Positions 1-7,937 of a stretch of 64,000 nucleotides of DNA are shown here, piece after piece. The notes below the pieces were generated by a model. The model was not told the origin of the DNA. It saw only the letters and a list, made by a program, of their open reading frames with translations, and did not search any database. The stretch is from JBAZYV01 sp041658345 (GTDB lineage: Bacteria; Patescibacteriota; Gracilibacteria; UBA1369; 2-02-FULL-48-14), in assembly GCA_041658345.1 (NCBI GenBank), contig JBBAAK010000001.1:219269-283268 (forward strand), read 5' to 3'. Each line of letters opens with the position of its first letter. Position 1 is the first letter of the stretch. The translations under genes were made by a program, and so were the position numbers.

Positions 1-849
1 TGTGAAGTCCATAATTTGGAGGAATTGGAAAAAGTGCTAAAAACTCCGGTAAGAATAATCGGCATAAATAATAGGGATTTGAGAACATTTAAAGTTGATT
101 TGAGCACAACGGAAAAAATTGCAAAACACGTCCCAAAAGATAAATTGCTTGTTTCGGAAAGTGGCATCCTAACGAGAGATGACATCAAACACCTTCCAAA
201 AAGAGTTGATGCCGTGCTTGTAGGGACAGCCTTAATGCAGGGGGCTTCGGCTAACAAACTTGCCTCAACAAAAATCAAAATATGCGGAGTTAGGACTGTA
301 AAAGTGGCTAAATTTTGTGAGGAGAATGGCGTTGACTTTGTTGGGTTGAATTTTGTCCCTACGAGCAGGAGGAAAATTGATGGAAAACGAGCTCAAGAAA
401 TATCAAAATGCCTAAAAAACACCAAAAAGGTCGGTGTTTTCCAAAATCAATCGTTACAACAAGTGAATACGCTTTCAAGAGATCTGGATTTTGTGCAACT
501 TTGTGGAAATGAATCAATTGAATATGTAAAAAAATGCAAAAAACCAGTCATAAAAACAATTTCTTTAGAGAGCCAAAAAGATTTAATGCTGGCCGAAAAG
601 TATTATCCGCATGTTGCATATATATTTTTTGATAGTACCAAACCAGGAAGCGGGGAAACTTTTGACTACAAACTACTCAAAGACTTTACTCATCCATTTT
701 TTATAAGTGGTGGGCTTAACTCTAGGACCTTGGGTTTGGCTCTCAAGATGTCACCACTTGGACTAGACGTGGCAAGTGGCGCTGAAACCAATGGGCAAAT
801 AGATCCAGCAAAAATTGAATTAATCCTTAAACAATTAAAACTATGTTAG
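1..849 (+). CDS. trpCF: Indole-3-glycerol phosphate synthase / phosphoribosylanthranilate isomerase fusion (TrpC-TrpF), 5' partial
   Basis: The reading frame is open from base 1 (C-E-V-H-N...), so the gene starts outside the window. The first ~85 visible residues are the end of TrpC: GINNRDLRTF, the LVSESGI strand and the phosphate-binding VLVGTALM. TrpF follows directly from KIKICGVR, whose Cys is the expected general base; the FFDSTKPGSGETFDY segment holds the expected general-acid Asp and the phosphate loop. The two domains catalyse consecutive steps of tryptophan synthesis, isomerisation of phosphoribosylanthranilate and ring closure to indoleglycerol phosphate. TrpC-TrpF fusions are also known in enterobacteria. 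The stop overlaps the next gene by 7 bp, so translation is probably coupled. Confidence 0.93.
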   Translation, partial: CEVHNLEELEKVLKTPVRIIGINNRDLRTFKVDLSTTEKIAKHVPKDKLLVSESGILTRDDIKHLPKRVDAVLVGTALMQGASANKLASTKIKICGVRTVKVAKFCEENGVDFVGLNFVPTSRRKIDGKRAQEISKCLKNTKKVGVFQNQSLQQVNTLSRDLDFVQLCGNESIEYVKKCKKPVIKTISLESQKDLMLAEKYYPHVAYIFFDSTKPGSGETFDYKLLKDFTHPFFISGGLNSRTLGLALKMSPLGLDVASGAETNGQIDPAKIELILKQLKLC

Positions 850-1643
850 TAATTACAAAAAAATACAAACTTGTAAGTAGAGATTTCTGTCCAAAAAATA
901 CTTTAGTTAAAGTTGGCAAAAAAATCGTATTTGGAGGTAAGGAACCGGTAATAATCGCTGGCCCGTGTGCAATCGAATCATATAAACAGTTACTGGAAAT
1001 AGCGAGGGCCGTAAAAAAAATGGGGGCACATATGCTCCGAGGTGGAGCTTATAAACCAAGGACTTCGCCTTATTCGTTCCAGGGTTTGGAAGAAGAAGGT
1101 TTGATAATAATGAAAAAAGTGTCCGATGAAGTTGGCATACCAATTGTGAGTGAAATAGTATCAACGGATAATTTGGCTTTGTTCGAAAAATACATGGATA
1201 TGATCCAAATCGGCTCTAGAAATATGCATAATTTTGATCTCTTGAAAAAAGTCGCCAAGTTGAATAAACCGATCCTACTCAAAAGGGGAATGTCGGCAAC
1301 CATGGAGGAGTTTCTGCTCGCGGCAGAGTATATATTAAAAGAAGGGAATCCTAATGTTGTTTTATGTGAGAGGGGCATAAGAACTTTTGAGCAATCAACC
1401 AGAAACATACTTGACCTAAATACACTTGCGCTAATTAAACTGGAATCGCATCTCCCAATAATAGTGGACCCAAGCCACGCCGCAGGTAGGTATGACATTG
1501 TTGCTCCACTAGCAAAGGCAGGAATAGCAGCAGGCGCTGATGGGCTAATTATTGAAGTACATAATGATCCTGCGAATGCGCTTTCTGACGGAGGGCAGTC
1601 TCTAACTTTTGAGTCATTTAAATCACTAATTGAAAATTTATGA
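843..1643 (+). CDS. aroF: 3-deoxy-7-phosphoheptulonate (DAHP) synthase, type I beta
   Basis: 266 residues. The enzyme condenses phosphoenolpyruvate and erythrose-4-phosphate, the first step of the shikimate pathway. Family signatures are visible: AGPCAIES near residue 40, RGGAYKPRTSPYSFQGL (PEP/E4P binding), the GSRNMHNF segment, LLKRGMSAT and the metal-ligand region VDPSHAAGR. Length and pattern match the Bacillus/Thermotoga-like type I beta group, with a short N-terminal extension and no fused chorismate mutase. It sits between trpF and trpB with 7-bp and 4-bp overlaps. The operon therefore supplies its own flux into chorismate, and this copy is probably dedicated to tryptophan. A feedback-regulatory role for the ~35-residue N-terminus is possible but not shown. 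Confidence 0.93.
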   Translation: MLVITKKYKLVSRDFCPKNTLVKVGKKIVFGGKEPVIIAGPCAIESYKQLLEIARAVKKMGAHMLRGGAYKPRTSPYSFQGLEEEGLIIMKKVSDEVGIPIVSEIVSTDNLALFEKYMDMIQIGSRNMHNFDLLKKVAKLNKPILLKRGMSATMEEFLLAAEYILKEGNPNVVLCERGIRTFEQSTRNILDLNTLALIKLESHLPIIVDPSHAAGRYDIVAPLAKAGIAAGADGLIIEVHNDPANALSDGGQSLTFESFKSLIENL

Positions 1644-2860
1644 AAAACTTAAAAAAATATATTTTGAATAAATCAGGTCGTTTTGGCCAATACGGAGGTA
1701 GGTACGTTCCGGAAATGTTAATTCCGATAATGGAGGAATTGGAAGAATCTTTTTATAAATACAAAAAAGATCCCGGTTTTAAAAAAGAATTATCCGACCT
1801 ATACAAGAATTATTCCGGCCGACCAACCCCTCTATATTTTTGTGAAAATTTGACTAATAAACTTGGTGGAGCAAAAATTTTTATGAAAAATGAAGGGCTG
1901 AATCACACCGGGGCGCATAAAATCAATCACTGCTTGGGGCAAGGGCTTTTGGCAAAGAGGATGAATAAAAAAAGAATTATTGCGGAAACTGGAGCCGGGC
2001 AACATGGGCTTGCAACTGCAACAATTTGCGCAAAACTTGGATTGCCGTGCACGATTTATATGGGGGCAAAGGATTACCAAAGGCAACTCCCAAATGTTTT
2101 TTGGATGGAAAGACTTGGGGCAAAAGTAGTAGTGGTAGAAACGGGAGGCCGAATACTACGTGATGCTATTAATACGGCGTTAAAAGATTTAATTTCAAAT
2201 CCAAAAGATACACATTATCTACTTGGGACGGTTTGTGGTCCCCATCCATATCCGGCAATGAATGCTTATTTTCAGAGCATAATTGGGAAAGAAGCCCGCA
2301 AACAAATACTTAAACAAACGGGGAAGTTACCGGATTATTTAGTGGCTTGCATGGGAGGAGGAAGCAACGCTATCGGCCTTTTTCATGATTTTCTCGATGA
2401 CAAAGGAATTAGGATGATAGGCGTGGAGGCGGGTGGTAAAGGAATAAAGGAGAATGACAAACAGTGTGACCATGCTGCCAGGTTTCAGACCGGGAGAACT
2501 GGCGTGGCGGAAGGATTCAAATCATATTTTTTACAAAACAAAGATGGCCAGCTTAAAAATACCTTTAGCATATCCGCAGGGCTTGATTATTCGGGAGTTG
2601 GCCCACAGCTGGCCTATCTTAAAGAGATAGGCAGAATAGGAACTTCATATGCCCTGGACGATGAGGTACTTAAGGCATACAAACTTTTAGCAAAAGAAGA
2701 AGGTATATTCGCAGCATTAGAATCGTCACATGCGGTAGCGGAAGTCATAAAACTGGCTCCAAAACTGCCAAAGGACAAAATCATAGTATTCAACTGCTCT
2801 GGTCGCGGAGATAAAGACCTTTTTATTTTGAGTGAAAAATTTAACTTCAAACTATTATGA
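1640..2860 (+). CDS. trpB: Tryptophan synthase beta chain
   Basis: 406 residues, full length for TrpB1. GRFGQYGGRYVPEML near the N-terminus is the diagnostic TrpB1 start. HTGAHKINH contains the PLP-binding lysine (K94), AETGAGQHG carries the catalytic-loop glutamate, and GGGSNAIG binds the PLP phosphate. It joins indole and serine to form tryptophan in an alpha2-beta2 complex with TrpA, encoded next. The start overlaps the preceding stop as ATGA (1640-1643), and its own TGA overlaps the trpA start in the same way, so the chain is translationally coupled. Confidence 0.97.
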   Translation: MKNLKKYILNKSGRFGQYGGRYVPEMLIPIMEELEESFYKYKKDPGFKKELSDLYKNYSGRPTPLYFCENLTNKLGGAKIFMKNEGLNHTGAHKINHCLGQGLLAKRMNKKRIIAETGAGQHGLATATICAKLGLPCTIYMGAKDYQRQLPNVFWMERLGAKVVVVETGGRILRDAINTALKDLISNPKDTHYLLGTVCGPHPYPAMNAYFQSIIGKEARKQILKQTGKLPDYLVACMGGGSNAIGLFHDFLDDKGIRMIGVEAGGKGIKENDKQCDHAARFQTGRTGVAEGFKSYFLQNKDGQLKNTFSISAGLDYSGVGPQLAYLKEIGRIGTSYALDDEVLKAYKLLAKEEGIFAALESSHAVAEVIKLAPKLPKDKIIVFNCSGRGDKDLFILSEKFNFKLL

Positions 2861-3627
2861 AATTAATGACGCACATAGTTGCCGGCTATCCGACGACGGA
2901 AGAATCAGAAAAAATTGCGATGGCAATGTACGAGTCAGGAGCATCTTTTATAGAAGTGCAAATGCCTTTTTCTGATCCAATTGCTGATGGCCCCACAATA
3001 ATGAAAGCGAATGAGATCGCTCTACAAAATGGTATGACCACACAAAAGTGCCTGAAGATCGTAAAGAGACTAAAAAGGAAAATTAAAATCCCGATTTTAA
3101 TAATGACATACTTCAATATCGTCTTTAATTATGGCTTGGAAAAATTCTGCGAAGACGCTTCGAATGCCGGAGTGTATGGGCTTATCATCCCGGATATTCC
3201 GATTGATGAAGAGAAACATGAACACTACGTTGATTTTTGCAGAAAAAATAATTTACATCCGATACAAGTGATATCACCGATAACGTCATCTTTAAGGCTG
3301 AAGACTATAAGCAAGGTCGCGAGCGGTTTTGTGTATTGTATATCTACGCATGGAACGACTGGGGTAAGAGCACAAATGGATTCTAACTTAGGAAAATATC
3401 TCAAAAATGTGCGAAAATACATAAAAATACCTTTGGCGGTTGGGTTTGGCGTCTCTAGCAAGGAGCAGGTTGAACTTTTGGATAAAAGTGCCGATATAGT
3501 TGTTATCGGAAGTAAGATTATCGACCTCTATAAGGAAGCAAAAATGGACAAAATTGGGGCAATAAAAAACTTTTTAAAAACAATTATGAGAGTCAATCCG
3601 CTTTACAAAAAGCAAAACTTGTCATAA
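2857..3627 (+). CDS. trpA: Tryptophan synthase alpha chain
   Basis: 256 residues. TrpA cleaves indoleglycerol phosphate to indole and glyceraldehyde-3-phosphate and channels the indole to TrpB. The segment FIEVQMPFSDPIADGP holds the two catalytic acids (E33 and D44, equivalent to Salmonella E49 and D60). YCISTHGTTG is the mobile loop-6 region, and GFGVSSKEQ with VVIGSKII forms the phosphate site. It is the last gene of the trp operon. A promoter for the ribosomal-protein operon lies inside its 3' end, and the L10 leader begins within ~20 bp of its stop. Confidence 0.96.
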   Translation: MKLMTHIVAGYPTTEESEKIAMAMYESGASFIEVQMPFSDPIADGPTIMKANEIALQNGMTTQKCLKIVKRLKRKIKIPILIMTYFNIVFNYGLEKFCEDASNAGVYGLIIPDIPIDEEKHEHYVDFCRKNNLHPIQVISPITSSLRLKTISKVASGFVYCISTHGTTGVRAQMDSNLGKYLKNVRKYIKIPLAVGFGVSSKEQVELLDKSADIVVIGSKIIDLYKEAKMDKIGAIKNFLKTIMRVNPLYKKQNLS

Positions 3628-3630
3628 GAT
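3602..3630 (+). promoter_or_regulatory. Candidate promoter for rplJ-rplL
   Basis: TTTACA (3602-3607), a 17-bp spacer and TAAGAT (3625-3630). It lies in the last codons of trpA. The predicted start of transcription (~3637) falls just before the L10 leader, as expected for an independent ribosomal-protein transcript. The match to sigma-70 consensus is moderate (5/6 and 4/6). Confidence 0.45.
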
Positions 3631-3642
3631 ACCGCTTGCGTT

Positions 3643-3697
3643 GAAGACCGTAGGCGATTCCAGGTTAAAAGCCTGGGATGGAAGCCCTACCGAGATG
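3643..3697 (+). ncRNA. Ribosomal protein L10 leader (autoregulatory mRNA element)
   Basis: The hallmark GAAGACCGTAGG...CCCTACCGAGATG of L10 leaders is present. GTAGG pairs with CCTAC, and an inner CCAGG/CCTGG hairpin closes on TTAAAA. In characterised bacteria this structure mimics the 23S rRNA site of L10 and is bound by L10(L12)4 to repress rplJ-rplL. It lies directly upstream of rplJ. The recognition is by motif, fold and position only. Confidence 0.85.
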
Positions 3698-3740
3698 CTT
3701 ATAAGTCGTTTGCTCATGTAAAAGTGAGCTAGTGCAACAT

Positions 3741-3768
3741 CTTAAGCCAGCGCGGGTTGAGATTTTTT
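3741..3768 (+). terminator. Leader terminator (attenuator) upstream of rplJ
   Basis: CTTAAGCC (3741-3748) pairs with GGGTTGAG (3754-3761) across a 5-nt loop, with one mismatch and one wobble, followed by six T. The upstream leader stem AGATG (3693-3697)/CATCT (3738-3742) shares two bases with the terminator's 5' arm, so leader folding and termination could be linked. This would fit L10-mediated attenuation as known in Bacillus subtilis. Confidence 0.55.
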
Positions 3769-3804
3769 GGTCGGCTCGGCTCTAAACTAAACAATTTTGT
3801 ACAT

Positions 3805-4329
3805 ATGGCAACAACTCGCCTAAAAAAAGAAGAAGTCCTAAAAGAACTCATTGAAAAGTTTTCTCGGGCAAAATCCGTGGCTTTTGGCCAATATTCCGGA
3901 TTAACCATGGAACAGCTTTCAAAAATGCGCAATGAAATGCGTAAAAACAGCGTTGAATTTAAAGTTGCAAAAAAGACTTTATTTAAGATTGCTGCTAAAG
4001 AGCAAGGGCTTGAACTTCCGGACGATATTATGGAGGGTACTTGTGGCGTTGCTTTCTCTTTTGAAGATAGCATCGCAGGTCCTCGTATTATCAAAAAAAT
4101 GTCTAAGAATTTTGAAGCACTCAAACTTATGGGTGGAATCATGGAAGGAAAAGTCATGACAGTTTCACAAATGAAAGAAATTGCTGACCTACCGTCCAAA
4201 GAAGAACTTCTTACAAAATTTGCTCTACTCTTGCGTGCTCCTCTCCAAAGTTTTTATGGAGCATTGCAAACCCCGCTTGGATCTTTTGCTCGTGGCTTAA
4301 AGGCTTACGCAGAAAAGAAACCAGCTTAA
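3805..4329 (+). CDS. rplJ: 50S ribosomal protein L10
   Basis: 174 residues from the ATG at 3805. An in-frame ATG at 3757 also exists, but it lies in the leader/terminator and would add 16 residues not seen in L10, so 3805 is preferred. The N-terminal globular domain (residues ~1-125) contains the typical SRAKSVAFGQYSGLTMEQL and VAKKTLFKIAAKE rRNA-binding segments. The C-terminal helix (LTKFALLLRAPLQ...) carries L7/L12 dimers at the ribosomal stalk base. It forms an operon with rplL and is very probably autoregulated through the leader upstream. Confidence 0.95.
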   Translation: MATTRLKKEEVLKELIEKFSRAKSVAFGQYSGLTMEQLSKMRNEMRKNSVEFKVAKKTLFKIAAKEQGLELPDDIMEGTCGVAFSFEDSIAGPRIIKKMSKNFEALKLMGGIMEGKVMTVSQMKEIADLPSKEELLTKFALLLRAPLQSFYGALQTPLGSFARGLKAYAEKKPA

Positions 4330-4356
4330 TTTTATTTAAATTTAACTTTTATAATT

Positions 4357-4755
4357 ATGTCAGACGAAGCAAAAATCGAGCTTTCCAAAGAAGAAAAGGC
4401 TCTTATAGACGCTTTGGAAAAGCTAAACATTGTTTCTCTTAACAATGTTGTTAAGTTCATGGAAGAGGAATACGGAATCTCTGCTGCTCCAGTTGCAGTT
4501 GCAGGTCCAGCTGCTGGTGGCGCAGGTGCTCCAGCTGAAGAAGAAAAATCTTCTTTCAACGTTAAACTAGTTGATAGCGGAGCTCAAAAGATTGGTGTAA
4601 TCAAGGTGGTTCGCGAACTTACAGGTCTTGGTCTTAAAGAGGCTAAGGATGTTACAGATGCTTGCGGAATGGTTATGGAAAATGTTGACAAGGCTAAAGC
4701 TGAAGAAGCTAAAAAGGCTCTTGAAGGTGCAGGTGCTAAGGTTGAATTACAGTAA
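4357..4755 (+). CDS. rplL: 50S ribosomal protein L7/L12
   Basis: 132 residues. The N-terminal dimerisation and L10-binding region (~1-35) is followed by an Ala/Pro/Gly hinge (residues ~45-63). The C-terminal factor-binding domain holds KIGVIKVVRELTGLGLKEAK, the EF-Tu/EF-G contact surface. It follows rplJ by 27 bp. There is no Shine-Dalgarno site; TTAACT lies 9 nt before the ATG, a near match to the motif seen upstream of several other genes here. A terminator follows. Confidence 0.97.
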   Translation: MSDEAKIELSKEEKALIDALEKLNIVSLNNVVKFMEEEYGISAAPVAVAGPAAGGAGAPAEEEKSSFNVKLVDSGAQKIGVIKVVRELTGLGLKEAKDVTDACGMVMENVDKAKAEEAKKALEGAGAKVELQ

Positions 4756-4778
4756 TTTTTGATTGTTTAGAATTTAGA

Positions 4779-4805
4779 AGACCCTCAGGAATGGGGGTCT
4801 TTTTT
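4779..4805 (+). terminator. Rho-independent terminator of rplJ-rplL
   Basis: AGACCC (4779-4784) pairs with GGGTCT (4795-4800) around a 10-nt loop, followed by TTTTT. It lies between rplL and the convergent threonine aldolase gene, whose stop codon begins 2 bp beyond, so it may also help end the opposite transcript. Confidence 0.85.
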
Positions 4806-4806
4806 G

Positions 4807-5862
4807 TTAAAGTGCATTGATTGCCTCAGCGAATGCATCAACTTCTTTTTCAGTAGTCGCCCAAGATGTAACCCATCTGTAGAAATGAGGATATTCTTTA
4901 AACTTTGCCACCGTAATGTCATTTGGTTCAATATAATACATAAATTTTTGGCTAAGCTTTTTATTCATTTTCTCCGAGATTAATGACCAAACAAAATTTG
5001 TCTGTACTGGAAGTACAACTTGAACTTTAGGATTTTGTGCAATTTTCTTGTAAAGCCTTTTGGCCATTTCATTGGCTATCCTGGCATTCTTTAACCAAAG
5101 ATTATTCTGAAGCAGAGCATTAATTGTGGCTGCAAAAAATCTTGATTTCGCAACTTCCTGACCAAATTGTTTGTAAATAAAATCTACATCTTTTGCCGGT
5201 TTTTGATTAAGGAAAATCAAAACATCTGCAATCCCACCATTTTTAATACCACCCCAAGTTAAAACATCGACCCCAACATCAACTGTCATTTTTTTAATAG
5301 AAACATTGAGAGCTTGAACTGCATTTGCGATTCTGGCTCCATCCATAAAAAGGTAACATCCTCTTTTTTTACAAAACGCAGAAATTTCTCTCAACTCTGA
5401 GATCGTCCACAAAGTACCAAGTTCCGTAGGCTGAGTAATGTAAACCACTTTTGCCTGTGGGTATAAATTCCCAGTCGGTTTTTTCTCTAATATCTCTTCG
5501 ATTTGCGAAACTTTTATTTTGCCGTCTTCAGTAGGAATTAGCTCTAAGGAACATCCTGCAAAACGTGGCAAAGCACCAGCCTCATAAACATTAATATGCG
5601 CGGTCGCCGGACAAATAATCGACTGATAAGGCCCAACCAAAGCCGAAAGCCCAACAATATTTGCTGCCGTGCCGGTACTAAAATTTAGGGCTTTTACTTT
5701 TTGCCCAAAAAGCTTATTGAAGTTTTCAAACATCTTTTGGCTTTCCGGATCTTCCCTATAACTGGACATTTTTCCTCCATTCACTCTTCCAAGAGATGCC
5801 AAAACCTTGGGATGCATCCCCGGGTTGTGATCCCCTGCAAAAAATATTTGTTGAGTTTTCAT
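4807..5862 (-). CDS. Low-specificity L-threonine aldolase family protein (PLP-dependent)
   Basis: 351 residues, fold-type I PLP enzyme of the beta-eliminating lyase/threonine aldolase family (COG2008-like). FAGDHNPGMHP at the start, FSTGTAANI (cofactor phosphate), FMDGARIANA (Asp stacking on PLP) and TWGGIKNGG, whose Lys is the expected Schiff-base residue, are visible. The likely reaction is cleavage of threonine or allo-threonine to glycine and acetaldehyde. It is the last gene of the leftward histidine transcript, 39 bp after hisI-E, but no role in histidine synthesis is implied. TTAACC lies 15 nt upstream of the ATG. Confidence 0.85.
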   Translation of the reverse strand: MKTQQIFFAGDHNPGMHPKVLASLGRVNGGKMSSYREDPESQKMFENFNKLFGQKVKALNFSTGTAANIVGLSALVGPYQSIICPATAHINVYEAGALPRFAGCSLELIPTEDGKIKVSQIEEILEKKPTGNLYPQAKVVYITQPTELGTLWTISELREISAFCKKRGCYLFMDGARIANAVQALNVSIKKMTVDVGVDVLTWGGIKNGGIADVLIFLNQKPAKDVDFIYKQFGQEVAKSRFFAATINALLQNNLWLKNARIANEMAKRLYKKIAQNPKVQVVLPVQTNFVWSLISEKMNKKLSQKFMYYIEPNDITVAKFKEYPHFYRWVTSWATTEKEVDAFAEAINAL

Positions 5863-5901
5863 GTTTAGAATTTAAAGGGTTAAATAATGTCGAATGATTT
5901 T

Positions 5902-6504
5902 TTATTTCTTACGTTTTCTCAGTTCTTCCAAAACATCAGTAAGTTTAACATTTTTTGCGATCAATAAAACCAATAAGTGGTATAAAAGATCCGCACTTTC
6001 TTCTACAATGCGTTTTTTGGATTGTTTCGTTGTGGCAATCACAACTTCCACTGCTTCTTCTCCGAATTTTTTTGCGATTTCGGTAATTCCTTTTTTAAAA
6101 AGCGAAGTCGTGTAAGAATTTTCGGGCATATTTTTTTGCCGATCTTTGATTAAATCATACAATTCGTGCAGGAAATTGACGTTAGATTTACAAGTACCAA
6201 AACAAGAATTAGTTCCTTTGTGGCAAGTTGGTCCAACCGGATCCGCCTGAATTAATATCGCATCTCCATCACAATCAATTTGGATATTTTTTAATTTCAA
6301 AATATTACCGGAGGTTTCGCCTTTCTGCCAAATACGATTTTTGGAACGACTCCAAAAAGTTACGTTGCCGGTTTTGATAGTTGCTTTTAAGGATTCTTCG
6401 CTCATGTATCCGAGCATCAAAATTTCGGCATTATTTACGTTTTGTATTATTGTCGGGATAAGCCCGTTCATTTTTTTGAAATTTAACTTTTTAGTATTAA
6501 TCAT
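5902..6504 (-). CDS. hisIE: Phosphoribosyl-AMP cyclohydrolase / phosphoribosyl-ATP pyrophosphatase (HisI-HisE)
   Basis: 200 residues in two domains. HisI (1 to ~105) has FWSRSKNRIWQKGETSGN and the metal-binding CDGDAILIQADPVGPTCHKG...SCF. HisE (~112-200) has SLFKKGITEIAKKFGEEAVE and the ESADLLYHLLVLL helix. It carries out steps 2 and 3 of histidine synthesis, PR-ATP to PR-AMP to ProFAR. The fusion is common in bacteria. Its ATG overlaps the hisA-hisF stop (ATGA, 6501-6504). Confidence 0.95.
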   Translation of the reverse strand: MINTKKLNFKKMNGLIPTIIQNVNNAEILMLGYMSEESLKATIKTGNVTFWSRSKNRIWQKGETSGNILKLKNIQIDCDGDAILIQADPVGPTCHKGTNSCFGTCKSNVNFLHELYDLIKDRQKNMPENSYTTSLFKKGITEIAKKFGEEAVEVVIATTKQSKKRIVEESADLLYHLLVLLIAKNVKLTDVLEELRKRKK

Positions 6505-7937
6505 GGCCGAATCATTAAATAATTTGATAAAAGAACTTTTTTTAATTCCGGGATTCTAATTTCTCCAAAGTGGAAAACACTGGCTGCAAGTGCAGCATCG
6601 GCAACATCGGCCTTCAAAAGTTCAACGAAATCTTCAATTGTTCCGGCTCCACCGGATGCGATTACAGGTATTTTAACCACATTTTTAACTGCCCTAAGAA
6701 GCTCAATGTCAAAGCCAAGTTTTGTTCCGTCACGATCCATTGAATTTAACAGTATTTCCCCGGCACCGCGTTCTTCAACTTCTTTTGCCCATTCAATCGC
6801 ATCAAGACTTGTGATCTCACGTCCCCCTTTAATAGTTATCTTCCAGGAAGTGCCAACTTTTTTGACATCAAGCGAGGCAACGATACATTGTGAACCAAAA
6901 GCTTTTGTGGCTTTGTTTATTAAATCCGGATTTTTTACAATTCCGCTACTAATGGAAACTTTATCCGCACCGGCCATAAGAACCGCACTTATGTCTTCAA
7001 TTGTATTTATGCCACCGCCGACTGTGAACGGGATGTCGATTTCTTTTGCGACTTTCTGCACCAAATCAACAATAGTTTTACGTCTATCTGTGCTTGCGGT
7101 TATGTCCAAAAAACATAATTCATCAGCACCTTGTTTTGAATAAAGTTTTGCGAGCTCAACCGGATCACCTGCGTCTCTTAAATTCAGAAAATTGACGCCT
7201 TTTACGGTTCGCCCGTCTTTAACGTCAAGGCATGGAATTATTCTTTTTGTAAGGAGGGAACCTTCATAGAAAATAGACCCCATAATTGTCGCCGAAACGC
7301 CAACTTCTTCAAGTCGCTTCACGTCTTGCCAAGTGCGTATTCCACCGGCTGCCAAGAATTTAATGTTAGGAAATTCGTTCACAAATTTTCTATAAACATC
7401 CGCATCAACACCATCTTTTAATCCGTCTTTTGTGATGTCAGTTAGTAGTACAATTTTAATCCCGATTTTGCTGATTTCTTTAAGAAAATTCTCGGGTGTT
7501 TTATCAGCTTTTTCTTGCCATCCTTTTATAGCAATTTCTCCGTTTTGGATGTCCATTGCAACGACTATTCGCTCTATCCCATATTTCTTGATGAGTTGAG
7601 GCAAAATTTTTGGATTGTTTATTGCGACAGTTCCAAGAATCACTCTATCAACGCCCAGATCCAGCATTTTTTCTATGTCTTTTATATTGCGAAGACCACC
7701 GCCAAATTGAATTTTCAATCCTGTCTCTGCGATAATTCTAGAAACTGTTTGAATGTTTTTTGGGCTACCCTCTTTTGCCCCGTCCAAATCAATTACATGT
7801 ATGTATTTGTAGCCCATTCTCTTGAAAAGTTGAGCCATTTTTACAGGATCTTGCATGTAAGTTGTACGCTTCGAAAAATCACCGCATTTTAAGCGGACAG
7901 ATTTGCCGTCCATGATATCTATAGCCGGTATTATCAT
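6501..7937 (-). CDS. hisAF: HisA-HisF fusion: ProFAR isomerase and imidazole glycerol phosphate synthase cyclase subunit in one chain
   Basis: 478 residues. Residues 1 to ~228 are HisA: PAIDIMDGKSVRL with catalytic D7, VVAMDIQNG with D129, and phosphate loops FGGGL and AAGGI. From ~229 (LLTKRIIPCLDVKDG) HisF begins, with D238 (D11 equivalent) and SLDVKK D357 (D130 equivalent), plus NSMDRDGTKLGFD. The enzymes act consecutively: HisA makes PRFAR, which HisF with HisH converts to IGP and AICAR. HisF residues start immediately after YEGS, so HisA's usual last helix is short or missing. The junction has no start codon or frameshift; CTT stands where HisF's initiator Met would be. The ATG overlaps the hisH stop. 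Confidence 0.93.
   Translation of the reverse strand: MIIPAIDIMDGKSVRLKCGDFSKRTTYMQDPVKMAQLFKRMGYKYIHVIDLDGAKEGSPKNIQTVSRIIAETGLKIQFGGGLRNIKDIEKMLDLGVDRVILGTVAINNPKILPQLIKKYGIERIVVAMDIQNGEIAIKGWQEKADKTPENFLKEISKIGIKIVLLTDITKDGLKDGVDADVYRKFVNEFPNIKFLAAGGIRTWQDVKRLEEVGVSATIMGSIFYEGSLLTKRIIPCLDVKDGRTVKGVNFLNLRDAGDPVELAKLYSKQGADELCFLDITASTDRRKTIVDLVQKVAKEIDIPFTVGGGINTIEDISAVLMAGADKVSISSGIVKNPDLINKATKAFGSQCIVASLDVKKVGTSWKITIKGGREITSLDAIEWAKEVEERGAGEILLNSMDRDGTKLGFDIELLRAVKNVVKIPVIASGGAGTIEDFVELLKADVADAALAASVFHFGEIRIPELKKVLLSNYLMIRP

Noticed and set aside
3757..3804. Longer N-terminus for L10
   Set aside because: The extra codons lie in the leader and overlap the terminator; the ATG at 3805 gives the normal L10 start.
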